From the NCBI GenBank assembly GCA_003674045.1, contig PENC01000014.1, positions 1-64,000 on the forward strand: a stretch of DNA of 64,000 nt, given 5' to 3'. The DNA is from Streptomyces griseocarneus (lineage in GTDB: Bacteria > Actinomycetota > Actinomycetes > Streptomycetales > Streptomycetaceae). The notes under the pieces are model-generated. The model ran no database searches and was not told where the DNA came from. It worked only from the letters and a program-made list of their open reading frames with translations. Below are positions 25,107 through 35,252 of the stretch, in pieces (the stretch's first letter is position 1; every line of letters starts with the position of its first letter). The translations under genes were made by a program, and so were the position numbers.

Positions 25107-25742
25107 TCAATCCCCGAGGGCCAGCTTCACCCCGAAGCCCACGATCACCCCTCCGGTGACGCGGTCCAGCACCCGCCGGGCGGCGGGCTTGCGCAGCCAG
25201 CCGCGCATCACCCGGGCGAAGCCGATCAGCACGACGGACCAGACCAGCGCGAGCAGCACGTGCACGGAGGCCAGCAGCAGACCCATGAGGACGTGCGAGG
25301 TGCCCGCGGGCATGAACTGCGGCAGGACGGCCACGTAGAACACGCCCATCTTCGGGTTGAGGAGGTTGGTGAGCAGGCCCCGGCGCCAGCCCGCGGCGAA
25401 CCCGCCCGGCCCGGGGGCCTCCTCCGGCGCGGCGTCCGCGGCACCGCGGTTCCGCCAGGTGTCCCAGAGCATCCGCGTGCCCATCCAGGTCAGATAGCCG
25501 ACGCCCGCCCAGCGCAGCACCTCGTACGCGACCGGGGACGCGGCCAGCAGCGCCGTCACTCCGAGTGAGGTGAGGGCGCCCCAGATCATGGTGCCGGTCT
25601 GTATGCCGAGGACGGCTCCCCAGGCGCCGCGGCGCTCGCCGAGCGCGGCCGTGCGCAGGATCAGTGCCGTGTCGAGGCCGGGGGTGAGCGTGAGCAGACC
25701 GACGACGAGGGCGAAGGACCACAGGGCAGTTGTAATGACCAT
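25107..25742 (-). CDS. LysE/RhtB-family amino acid exporter
   Basis: This 211-residue membrane protein has about six spans and the family hallmark GLLTLTPGLDTALILRTA near the N-terminus, as well as NLLNPKMGVFYVAVLPQF. Relatives export lysine, threonine, homoserine or similar compounds by proton exchange. The cargo cannot be read from sequence. TAGGCT ends eight bases before the ATG, a nearly leaderless layout. It is convergent with the trypco2 gene, with a CCGGCC/GGGCCGG hairpin in the 56-base gap. Confidence 0.9.
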   Translation of the reverse strand: MVITTALWSFALVVGLLTLTPGLDTALILRTAALGERRGAWGAVLGIQTGTMIWGALTSLGVTALLAASPVAYEVLRWAGVGYLTWMGTRMLWDTWRNRGAADAAPEEAPGPGGFAAGWRRGLLTNLLNPKMGVFYVAVLPQFMPAGTSHVLMGLLLASVHVLLALVWSVVLIGFARVMRGWLRKPAARRVLDRVTGGVIVGFGVKLALGD

Positions 25743-25860
25743 GGACCGTCAGCCTACTGACGGGCCATCGCACCGGCCATGTTTCCGGCCCCGCGATATC
25801 CGAATCCGGACCGGGCGAGTTCCGAATTCGGGCAGCGAAAGCCACGGGAGACATGGAAAA

Positions 25861-25902
25861 GGGGGAGGCCCCGGAACCGGTAACGGTTCCGGGGCCTCCC
25901 CC
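25861..25902. terminator. Perfect 19-bp terminator hairpin downstream of clpC
   Basis: Bases 25861-25879 and 25884-25902 are perfect reverse complements (starting GGGGGAGGCCCC) around a GTAA loop. It lies 32 bases after the clpC stop. A TTTTCC follows it on the clpC strand, so it is a strong terminator for clpC and may also shield the LysE promoter region. Confidence 0.85.
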
Positions 25903-25934
25903 GTGCTTGTTCGGCGCTGCCGCCGAGGGCGCTG

Positions 25935-28460
<2,526 letters not shown>

Positions 28461-28961
28461 CGTTAATCGCTCCTCAGAGCGGTCAGGCAGTAAGGGGTCG
28501 GTCCCCTCCCTGTCCTTCCGCATGCTAGTCCCGCGGGACGGGACAGCTCATTCCAACTGCCGACATCCGTCCGGATCACCCCCGCGTCGGCGGGGAAACC
28601 TGCTGCCGAACAGCCGACAACTCCTCCAACCCGATGGTGGGAGACGATGTTCCCGCAGGCCAGGCATATACGCTCACCACCACTACGCCCATGGCGAACG
28701 CGGACTGAGCCCGACACGCCCGTCAGCCGCACCGCCGGCCCCCCGGTGATGCGCCATGACCGCTGCTGTACCGCCTCTTTCCCATGAGGAAGGTCCTACC
28801 CGTACGCACGCACGATCCATGCGGCGCGACCGTCGTCCCTCCGCTACGGGCGAACAACCTCGCACTACCCGGAGCCTCCGTGCGCCCCTTGCCCCTTATA
28901 CGGAGCGTGCCCAACTACCAACCCTGCGTAACCTCTTGGGCTCTTCTCAGTTGCACCGCGT
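28461..28961. other. Divergent control region of clpC and the prim-pol-like gene
   Basis: This 501-base gap has no credible gene. On the minus strand, GTTCGCCATGGGCGTAG (28683-28699) matches the left half and part of the right half of the ClgR consensus as I remember it (GTTCGC, then GCGAAC). GTATAT just downstream could be a -10 box. A second -10-like TAGCAT lies near 28522-28527. The region from 28690 to 28960 toward the plus-strand gene shows no clear promoter. Confidence 0.4.
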
Positions 28962-29621
28962 ATGACCGTCGCCATCCCGCGCCCCTGCGGCCCCGCATCT
29001 CCATGGTGCCAGGCACGCCGCTGGTACGAGCACGAGCTGAGCTGGCCGACCGTGGGCGAGGAGCCCCTGGAGCTGCCCACCGGTGTGCGCTTCGACGTGC
29101 TCGGCGTCCCGCTGGACGCGGGCCTCGCGGTGCTCGCCCGCGCGGTCCGCACCGGACCCGTGGCGTTCGACGGCCGAGCGCGGAAGCTGTGGTTCCTGAT
29201 CGCCGCGGGCAGCGCGGAGGAGCTGCCGGAGCTGCTCGCATGGCTGGAATGGGGCGGGGTCGCCCTGGAGCTGGCCGCGCTGGGGCCGGGCGGCCGGATC
29301 GTCGCGCCCGAGCCCGCCGTGCCCGCCGGCGAGGGCCGCGGGCACCTCCGGGCGGAAGGCGCGGGAAAGGCCGTGTGGATGCGGCCCCCCGTGCCGGGGT
29401 GCGATGTGGAGCCGACACTGCCGGTGACCGGCCTCGGGGGCGATGGGGGCGCCCCCGACCTCGTACGGCTCGTGGGCGCGGCGGCGACGGAATGCCACCG
29501 GGCCCGGATGCGGCGCGCCGGGGAAGCGCGCACGCGCCTGCCGACGGGAGGTCAGCCGTTGGCCTTCTCGTACGCCTCACGGATGTCGGCGGGGACGCGG
29601 CCACGGTCGTTGACGTTGTAG
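28962..29621 (+). CDS. Prim-pol-like (bifunctional DNA primase/polymerase N-terminal) domain protein, possibly reduced
   Basis: This 219-residue protein resembles the primase-polymerase-like domain found in many Streptomyces proteins (LPTGVRFDVLGVPLDAGLAVL, LWFLIAAGSAEELPELLAWLEWGG, then a WMRPP segment). I do not see the full set of acidic catalytic residues, so it may be a non-catalytic relative. The last 23 codons overlap the 3' end of lsr2 on the other strand by 70 bases, and the C-terminal residues there look unlike the rest. The ATG has no ribosome-binding site. The function is unknown. Confidence 0.65.
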   Translation: MTVAIPRPCGPASPWCQARRWYEHELSWPTVGEEPLELPTGVRFDVLGVPLDAGLAVLARAVRTGPVAFDGRARKLWFLIAAGSAEELPELLAWLEWGGVALELAALGPGGRIVAPEPAVPAGEGRGHLRAEGAGKAVWMRPPVPGCDVEPTLPVTGLGGDGGAPDLVRLVGAAATECHRARMRRAGEARTRLPTGGQPLAFSYASRMSAGTRPRSLTL

Positions 29622-29890
29622 CCGTTCTTCTTCGCCCAGGCGCGGATCTTGGCGGTGTCCTGGCTGCCGACGGCGGGAGCGGTGCGCGCCTTGCCGCGAG
29701 CGCCGGCGGTGCGGCCACCCGTGCGGCGGGCCGACTTCACGTAGTCCGCGAGGGCATCGCGCAGCTTGTCCGCGTTCGCCGTGGTGAGGTCGATCTCGTA
29801 GGACTTGCCGTCGAGTGCGAACGTCACGGTCTCGTCCGCCTCGCCACCGTCGAGGTCATCAACAAGAAGGACCTGAACCTTCTGTGCCAC
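29552..29890 (-). CDS. lsr2: Nucleoid-associated protein Lsr2
   Basis: Lsr2 is a 112-residue H-NS-like protein that bridges AT-rich DNA and silences foreign or antibiotic-cluster genes in Streptomyces and mycobacteria. The N-terminal part (1-55, starting AQKVQVLLVDDLDGGEADETV) forms dimers. The C-terminal part contains the Arg-Gly-Arg AT-hook-like motif in NDRGRVPADI. The GTG start follows AAAGGA. The region just upstream is unusually AT-rich for this window, which would allow self-binding. Confidence 0.97.
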   Translation of the reverse strand: MAQKVQVLLVDDLDGGEADETVTFALDGKSYEIDLTTANADKLRDALADYVKSARRTGGRTAGARGKARTAPAVGSQDTAKIRAWAKKNGYNVNDRGRVPADIREAYEKANG

Positions 29891-30050
29891 GGGGAATCCT
29901 TTCAGTGGAAAATGGGATTACGGAGGAATAGCAAACCGCCTTTCTCTGAAAAACACAAACCCCCCGGGAAGGTTCAGTCCGCCTTCCGCGTGGGAACGAT
30001 GCCTTCCGGAGGCATGGGATAGGGGCGCGATTCGGACATAGGGACCGCGA

Positions 30051-30569
30051 TCACAGATGCAGAAGCATCCGGCTGTTGCCAAGGGTGTTCGGCTTCACCC
30101 GTTCGAGGCCCAGGAACTCGGCAACGCCCTCGTCATAGGAACGCAGCAGCTCGCTGTAGACATCGCCGTCCACCGGCGTCTCACCGATCTCCACGAAGCC
30201 GTGCTTCGCGAAGAACTCGACTTCGAAGGTGAGGCAGAAAATGCGCCGCACCCCGAGCCAGCGCGCCGTCTGAAGCAGCTTGTCCAGGAGCACGTGACCG
30301 ACTCCGCCACCCTTGGCCACGGGATCGACGGCGAGCGTGCGTACCTCGGCGAGGTCCTCCCACATCACGTGGAGTGCGCCGCAGCCGACGACCTCGCCGT
30401 CGGTGTCCCGTTCGGCCACCCAGAACTCCTGGATGTCCTCGTAAAGCGTGACGGTGGCTTTGTCGAGCAGGATGCGGTCCTGGGCGTAACGGTCGACGAT
30501 GCGGCGCACCGCGGGAACATCGCTGGTCCGGGCACGGCGGACGGTGACGGCTTTTGATAGCGCGGGCAT
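30051..30569 (-). CDS. GNAT acetyltransferase, amino-acid N-acetyltransferase type
   Basis: This 172-residue GNAT protein is of the short ArgA-like type. The acetyl-CoA site is AVDPVAKGGGVGHVLL, preceded by the strand ALHVMWEDLAEVRTL and followed by FFAKHGFVEIG. The mycobacterial relative (Rv2747 type) acetylates glutamate or glutamine at the start of arginine synthesis, which is the likeliest role here. TAGCGT ends six bases before the ATG, so it has its own leaderless promoter although it lies only nine bases downstream of the BlaI-type gene. Confidence 0.85.
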   Translation of the reverse strand: MPALSKAVTVRRARTSDVPAVRRIVDRYAQDRILLDKATVTLYEDIQEFWVAERDTDGEVVGCGALHVMWEDLAEVRTLAVDPVAKGGGVGHVLLDKLLQTARWLGVRRIFCLTFEVEFFAKHGFVEIGETPVDGDVYSELLRSYDEGVAEFLGLERVKPNTLGNSRMLLHL

Positions 30570-30578
30570 GACCGGACG

Positions 30579-30974
30579 CTATCGCCCGGCATCCCCGGCA
30601 CCGTCGGCGGGCCCGTCGAGTTGCACGATGCGGATGGCGTCCCGGAGGGCTTCGCGCTGCTCGGCCGACATCATGCCGAAGAAGGCGACGAGCGCGGCGG
30701 CGGGGTTGTCACTCACGGACCACGCTTCGTTCATCAGTGCGGCCGAGTAGGCGGCCCGGTTGGAGACCGCCTCATATCGATAGGCCCGGCCTTCCGCCTC
30801 CCGCCGGACCCAGCCCTTCTGATACAGGTTGTCCATTACGGTCATGACCGTGGTGTAGGCGATGGACCGTTCCTTCTGAAGGTCTTCCAGCACTTCTCGA
30901 ACAGTGACCGGCCGGTTCCAGTCCCACACGCGCGTCATCACGGCGTCTTCCAGATCACCCAGGCGTCGAACCAC
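30579..30974 (-). CDS. BlaI/MecI/CopY-family repressor
   Basis: This 131-residue winged-helix repressor shows the family pattern LGDLEDAVMTRVWDW, TVREVLEDLQKERSIAYTTVMTVMDNLYQKGWVRRE, and a C-terminal dimerisation helix pair with FFGMMSAEQREAL. Relatives control beta-lactamase or copper genes and are often cut by an M56 peptidase. No such peptidase gene is seen nearby. A consensus TATTAT (30981-30986, complement) ends six bases before the GTG, showing a strong leaderless promoter. A TCTAGA palindrome near 31008 could be part of an operator. The targets are unknown. Confidence 0.9.
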   Translation of the reverse strand: MVRRLGDLEDAVMTRVWDWNRPVTVREVLEDLQKERSIAYTTVMTVMDNLYQKGWVRREAEGRAYRYEAVSNRAAYSAALMNEAWSVSDNPAAALVAFFGMMSAEQREALRDAIRIVQLDGPADGAGDAGR

Positions 30975-31279
30975 ACGCGAATAATAGTGGGAGATGTCTA
31001 GAATGCCGGTTTATCGTGGCGCAAAAAAGGGCGCACGACCGAGAAATTACCGTCTCGATACGTACGCCCTGTGGACGTGATACGCCCGAACGGGTCGATC
31101 AGGCGGACATGCTGTTCGACCGGAAGTCGGGAGTCGCCCGCGGCGGTGATCCCGGGCAGCCGGAGGAAGCTCCGGGGAAGGGGCTTCGGGAAGCCGCGGT
31201 AAGCGTTCCGGGGAGGCTCCGGAGCGGAAGTCGGGAGCCGATGCCGAGAGCGGCGGCCGGGGCCGGAAGCCCCGGAGCC
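30975..31279. other. Intergenic stretch between the BlaI-type gene and a small membrane-protein gene
   Basis: This 305-base gap holds the BlaI-type promoter (30981-30986) and an AT-rich segment around 30980-31050. Toward 31180-31270 there is a set of short GGGGCTTC/GGCTCC/CCGGAG repeats that can fold and may end the transcript of the small membrane-protein gene. I see no gene in it. Confidence 0.5.
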
Positions 31280-31444
31280 CTAGGAGCTCTGCTCGCCGCT
31301 CGCGGAGCGCGCCATGGCGGCGTCGACGGCGGCGTCTTCCTTTGCCTTGTTCGGACCACCCTGACTCTTGACGATCGTCACGATCAGCGCGATGAAAGCG
31401 ACCGCCATCACCACGGGCGGGACCAGCGCGGCGACATAGTCCAT
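31280..31444 (-). CDS. 54-residue single-span membrane protein
   Basis: This small open reading frame encodes 54 residues: a short start MDYVAALVPP, one membrane span (about residues 8-26, VPPVVMAVAFIALIVTIV), then a charged tail KSQGGPNKAKEDAAVDAAMAR. GGAG lies eight bases before the ATG. I recall near-identical small proteins as widely conserved in Streptomyces, which supports it being a real gene. It likely sits in the membrane with its tail inside. No function is known to me. Confidence 0.8.
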   Translation of the reverse strand: MDYVAALVPPVVMAVAFIALIVTIVKSQGGPNKAKEDAAVDAAMARSASGEQSS

Positions 31445-31509
31445 GGCCGTCGACTCCTTCTGGTTCTGGATTCTGCGATTGCCGGCAGGCTGTCCAGATT
31501 ACGCGCGCA

Positions 31510-32388
31510 TCAGGCCGGCCGGGCCGCGGGGTCGGAATCCGCCGCCCCGGCCTGCGGAGAGGGCTTCCGGCGTGGCGGAAACACCTCGCCAGGGGTGGGA
31601 ATGGGGCGGTCGGTCCGGGGCGGCTTGGGGGCGGCCGGGGCCGGACCGGGCGCCGGTTTCGGGGCGGGCTTCGGTTCGGACTTCCGCTCTCCCATGGGCC
31701 CGGACTTCATCCCCGACTCCTGTTCGGTCTTCAGTTCGCATTTCACCTCGACGAGGGATTCCCTCTCCCCCGGCTCCCCCGGCCCCCCTGACTCCCTCGG
31801 CTCCCCCGGTGCCACCAGGGCCGCCACGGCGGCCGCCAGGGCACCCGTCGCCGCCGCGCCCGCCGCCCGGCCCCCCGGCAGGGCGAGCAGCCGCGTACGG
31901 CCCGGCTGCGGCCGGGAGGCGGGCACCGCGGCCGGCGTCACCGCACGCTCGGCCAGTCGCGCCCGTACGGCGAGCTCGGCGAGGTGCTCGCAGCGGTGCA
32001 GCAGCGCGCGGCGGCGGTCGGCCTCGGCACCGCCGGAAGGCCCCGAACAGAGTGCCCGCAGCGCCGCCAGGTCCTCCGCTCCGGGCTGGTAGCCCGCGGC
32101 GATGGCGTCCTGGAGCCGCTCGGTGTAGCCGGCGGCGGCGCCGGGCAGAGCGGCGCGGTAGCGGGCGAGGTCGGCGAGGAGGAAGGCACGCAGCCTGCCG
32201 CCTTCGCGGGCCGCCTCGTCGACGGACTCCGCGAGCCGGAGATATTCGCGCACTTCTTCGGCGCGCTCGGGAGTGGGGCGGTTCGGCACGGACCGGGGGT
32301 CGAGGGCGATGGCGAGGGCTCGGCGCAGCACGCGCAGTTCGTCCGCGCTGAACGCCATGCCGCCGCGTGATCCATAAGGCGTGGGCAT
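31510..32388 (-). CDS. Conserved hypothetical protein with Pro/Lys-rich tail
   Basis: This 292-residue protein has a helical N-terminal half (to about 150, with ADELRVLRRALAIAL and AEEVREYLRLAESVDEAAREGG). A weak hydrophobic stretch of Ala/Gly residues lies near 178-196, and the last 95 residues are dominated by Pro, Lys, Glu and Gly, probably disordered. I recognise no named domain. An AT-rich segment (32400-32430) before the ATG probably holds its promoter. It lies between the small membrane protein and a secreted protein, all on the minus strand. Confidence 0.7.
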   Translation of the reverse strand: MPTPYGSRGGMAFSADELRVLRRALAIALDPRSVPNRPTPERAEEVREYLRLAESVDEAAREGGRLRAFLLADLARYRAALPGAAAGYTERLQDAIAAGYQPGAEDLAALRALCSGPSGGAEADRRRALLHRCEHLAELAVRARLAERAVTPAAVPASRPQPGRTRLLALPGGRAAGAAATGALAAAVAALVAPGEPRESGGPGEPGERESLVEVKCELKTEQESGMKSGPMGERKSEPKPAPKPAPGPAPAAPKPPRTDRPIPTPGEVFPPRRKPSPQAGAADSDPAARPA

Positions 32389-32539
32389 GTGCCGACTTTA
32401 AGTGCTAAGCGGACAAATTTTATTTAGCTGGTCTTTTCGGGCGTGGCATGGGGGTGTGAAGCGTTCCGGGGGCGCAGGAAGGCGCGGCAGGGCACGGAGA
32501 AGTGCGACGGGGTGCGCGGGGGGCGGCGGCACGAAGACC

Positions 32540-33205
32540 TCACCCCCGTTTGCGGCGGGCCACTCCGAAGACGATGGCACCGACCGAGAGGGCGGTGCCG
32601 GAGGTGGTGGCGATGAGGAGGGTGCCGTTGGTGCCGGGGTCGGCCGGTGGTGCGGGCGCGGGCGCCGGGGCCGTGGCCGGGACGGCGGACGGGTCCAGGA
32701 TCTCCACGCGAATGGGTGCCGAGTCGTTGCCGGGGTCGGGGTCCGGGGCCGTCCCGCCCTCGCGGTCGAGGACGCGGACCTGGCCCCGGGCGCCGTCGAC
32801 CTTCCGGTCGATGCGGACCCGGAAGCGCAGCGTCTCCTCGTCCCCGGCGGGGAAGTCCGGGCCGATCGCGCACACGTACGCGGCGGGGCCGCCGGGCGTC
32901 GCCTTCGCCACGCACGGCTGCCGGTTGCCCTCGGCCGGGCGGGCGGCGGTGATGGTGGTGCCCTCGGGCGGGATCACCTCGTACGTACCCGCGCCATGAC
33001 CGCCACGGGTGACGGCGGGCCCCGGCCCGCCGTTCCTGACGCCCAGTTCGACCTCGACGGTCTGGCCGACGCGGCCGACGACGGGGTGGGCCACGGCCTG
33101 GTAGTCGGCGGCGGAAGCGGCGTGGGCGGCCGGGGGCATGGCGATCGCGGCCGCCGCCGCGGCGGCGGCCGCGATCGCCAGATGCTGCCGCGTCATCCAC
33201 TTCAT
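32540..33205 (-). CDS. Secreted surface protein with C-terminal membrane anchor
   Basis: This 221-residue protein has a signal peptide with an unusual run of nine alanines (residues 12-20), cleaved near AHAASA. An immunoglobulin-like DUF11-type domain follows (VGQTVEVELGVRNGGPGPA, YEVIPPEGTTI), with two cysteines that may pair. A Pro/Ala-rich linker (about 172-190) leads to a C-terminal membrane span ending in RRKRG. No LPXTG-type sorting signal is visible before the span, so it is probably held by the membrane rather than by sortase. The function is unknown. Confidence 0.78.
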   Translation of the reverse strand: MKWMTRQHLAIAAAAAAAAAIAMPPAAHAASAADYQAVAHPVVGRVGQTVEVELGVRNGGPGPAVTRGGHGAGTYEVIPPEGTTITAARPAEGNRQPCVAKATPGGPAAYVCAIGPDFPAGDEETLRFRVRIDRKVDGARGQVRVLDREGGTAPDPDPGNDSAPIRVEILDPSAVPATAPAPAPAPPADPGTNGTLLIATTSGTALSVGAIVFGVARRKRG

Positions 33206-33364
33206 GTGCTTACGCTCCAGGCCCGCTCGTCTGTGATCGTGCTTCGCACGTGAGACACATGGGAACCGGCCGTTGGTTGCCGCGGGGCGCGAAGTTCCGG
33301 GGGCGGAGCCCCCGGCCCCCGCCTGCTGGGGTGCCTCGTGAGCTCCATTCGCGACTGCGGATTC

Positions 33365-33435
33365 TGTCGTGGCTGGTCGCGCCCACGCGGCGGAGCCGCA
33401 AAATGTCACGGCTGCCCCGCGCCCCTGACGGGCGC
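33365..33435 (-). repeat. Intergenic repeat, copy 5 (long subtype)
   Basis: The hairpin is GCGCCCC (33419-33425), loop TGAC, GGGCGC (33430-33435), one base pair shorter than other copies. The longer flank (GGCTCCGCCGC, GGGCGCGACCAGCC) is read on the minus strand. A GGGGGC/GCCCCC hairpin lies nearby at 33299-33313. It sits before the end of the coaX gene. Confidence 0.6.
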
Positions 33436-33447
33436 CCAGCCGGAGCG

Positions 33448-34245
33448 CTACAGCCGGGCCACGTTGCGTTCGTAAACCAGTCGCAGGCCGATGAGGGTCA
33501 GCCACGGCTCGTGTTCGTCGATGGCCGTGGCCTCGCCGAGGACCAGCGGGGAGAGCCCGCCGGTCGCGATGACGGTGACCTCGTCCGGGTCGTCGGACAG
33601 CTCGCGGGCCATTCTGGCGACGACCCCGTCGACCTGGCCCGCGAAGCCGTAGAGGATGCCGGACTGCATGGCCTCGACCGTGTTCTTGCCGATGACGCTG
33701 CGCGGCCGGGCCAGCTCGATCTTGCGGAGCTGGGCGCCCTTGACGCCCAGGGCCTCCACGGAGATCTCGATGCCGGGGGCGATCACCCCGCCCGCGTACT
33801 CCCCCCGCGCGCTGACCGCGTCGAAGGTGGTGGCCGTGCCGAAGTCGACGACGATGCACGGGCCGCCGTAGAGCTCGACGGCGGCGACGGCGTTGACGAT
33901 ACGGTCGGCGCCGACCTCCTTGGGGTTGTCCATCAGGATCGGCACCCCGGTCTTCACCCCGGGCTCGACGAGCACCGCGGGCACGTCGCCGTAGTAGCGG
34001 CGGGTGACCTCGCGGAGCTCGTGCAGCACGGCGGGGACCGTGGAGCAGATCGCGATGCCGTCGATGCCGTCACCCAGCTCCTCGCCGAGCAGCGGGTGCA
34101 TGCCCATCAGGCCCTGGAGCAGGACGGCCAGTTCGTCGGCGGTGCGGCGGGGGTCGGTCGAGACCCGCCAGTGCTCGACGATGTCCTCGCCGTCGAACAG
34201 GCCGAGGACGGTATGGGTGTTGCCGACATCGATGGTGAGCAGCAT
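33448..34245 (-). CDS. coaX: Type III pantothenate kinase
   Basis: CoaX phosphorylates pantothenate, the first step of coenzyme A synthesis. The 265-residue protein has the phosphate-binding start LLTIDVGNTHTVLGLFDG, the VDFGTATTFD motif, GGVIAPGI and ATGGLS, all typical of the ASKHA fold of type III enzymes, which are not feedback-inhibited by CoA. Its ATG overlaps the nadC stop by one base (TGATG). It is the last gene of an operon with panC, whose product makes its substrate. Confidence 0.96.
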   Translation of the reverse strand: MLLTIDVGNTHTVLGLFDGEDIVEHWRVSTDPRRTADELAVLLQGLMGMHPLLGEELGDGIDGIAICSTVPAVLHELREVTRRYYGDVPAVLVEPGVKTGVPILMDNPKEVGADRIVNAVAAVELYGGPCIVVDFGTATTFDAVSARGEYAGGVIAPGIEISVEALGVKGAQLRKIELARPRSVIGKNTVEAMQSGILYGFAGQVDGVVARMARELSDDPDEVTVIATGGLSPLVLGEATAIDEHEPWLTLIGLRLVYERNVARL

Positions 34246-35252
34246 CAGGCGGTCTCTTCCCTGAGGTCCAGGCCGATGTCGAGGATCGGGGAGGAGTGGG
34301 TGAGCGCGCCGACCGCGAGGTAGTCGACACCGGTCTCCGCGTAGGCGCGGGCGCCCGCGAGCGTGAGGCGGCCGGAGGACTCCAGCATGGCGCGGCCCGC
34401 GACGAGTTCGACGGCCTCGCGGGTCTGCTCGACGGTGAAGTTGTCGAGCAGGATGAGGTCGGCGCCCTCGGCGAGGACCTCGGCGATCTGGTCGAGGCGG
34501 TCGACCTCCACCTCGATCGGCACATCGGGGTAGCGCTCGCGCACGGCCCGGAATGCGGCGCCGACACCGCCCGCGGCGACCACGTGGTTGTCCTTGACAA
34601 GGGCCGCGTCCGACAGGGACATGCGGTGGTTGACGCCGTCGCCGCAGCGGACCGCGTACTTCTCCAGGGCGCGCAGGCCGACGGTGGTCTTGCGGGTGTC
34701 GCGGACGGCGGCCTTGGTGCCCTTGAGGATGTCGGCCCACTCTCGGGTGGCGGTGGCGATGCCGGACAGCCTGCAGAGCAGGTTGAGGGCGCTGCGCTCG
34801 GCGGTGAGCAGGTCGCGGGTGCGGGTGCGCACGGTCAGCAGCTTCTGGCCCGCGGACACCCGGTCGCCGTCCTCGGCGTGCCGCTCGACCTCGAAGTCCT
34901 CGGTGCAGACGACGGAGAGGATGGCCTCGGCGATCCGCAGGCCCGCCACGGTGCCGTCCTCGCGGGCGGTGAAGTCGCCGGTGGCGCGGGCGTCCTCGGG
35001 GATGGTGGCGACGCTGGTGATGTCCTCGCCGCCGTCGAGGTCCTCCTCGATGGCGAGGTGGGCGATGTCCTCGATCTGGATCGGGTCGAGCCCGGCCGCC
35101 TCCAGGAGCGCGGCGAGGGCGGGGTCGAGGCCGCACTCGGGGACGTCCGACTCGAACGACTCGCCGCAGCCACAGCCGTCGCCGCAGCCTTCGACGGTTT
35201 CCTCCTCGGACAGACCGATCTGGTGGACGGAAAGGTCGTCGGTGGTGCTCAC
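34245..35252 (-). CDS. nadC: Nicotinate-nucleotide pyrophosphorylase (QPRTase) with Cys-rich N-terminus
   Basis: NadC joins quinolinate and PRPP to give nicotinate mononucleotide for NAD. The 335-residue protein has the family core (LLNLLCRLSGIATAT, RDTRKTTVGLRALEKYAV, HRMSLSDAALVKDNH, IEVEVD, LLDNF). About 40 extra N-terminal residues carry CGDGCGCG (C23, C27, C29) and C40, which could bind a metal. This extension seems shared by Streptomyces NadC proteins as far as I recall. The GTG start overlaps the nadB stop as GTGA. No nadA is present in this operon, although NadA is needed between NadB and NadC. Confidence 0.95.
   Translation of the reverse strand: MSTTDDLSVHQIGLSEEETVEGCGDGCGCGESFESDVPECGLDPALAALLEAAGLDPIQIEDIAHLAIEEDLDGGEDITSVATIPEDARATGDFTAREDGTVAGLRIAEAILSVVCTEDFEVERHAEDGDRVSAGQKLLTVRTRTRDLLTAERSALNLLCRLSGIATATREWADILKGTKAAVRDTRKTTVGLRALEKYAVRCGDGVNHRMSLSDAALVKDNHVVAAGGVGAAFRAVRERYPDVPIEVEVDRLDQIAEVLAEGADLILLDNFTVEQTREAVELVAGRAMLESSGRLTLAGARAYAETGVDYLAVGALTHSSPILDIGLDLREETA

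Noticed and set aside
28524..28560. Sigma-R promoter for clpC (GGAAT on the minus strand)
   Set aside because: No GTT follows at 18-19 bases, which sigma-R promoters require.
31016..32092. 358-codon plus-strand frame covering the small membrane-protein gene
   Set aside because: It is antisense to two minus-strand genes; its His/Asp-rich middle is the complement of the small protein's codons.
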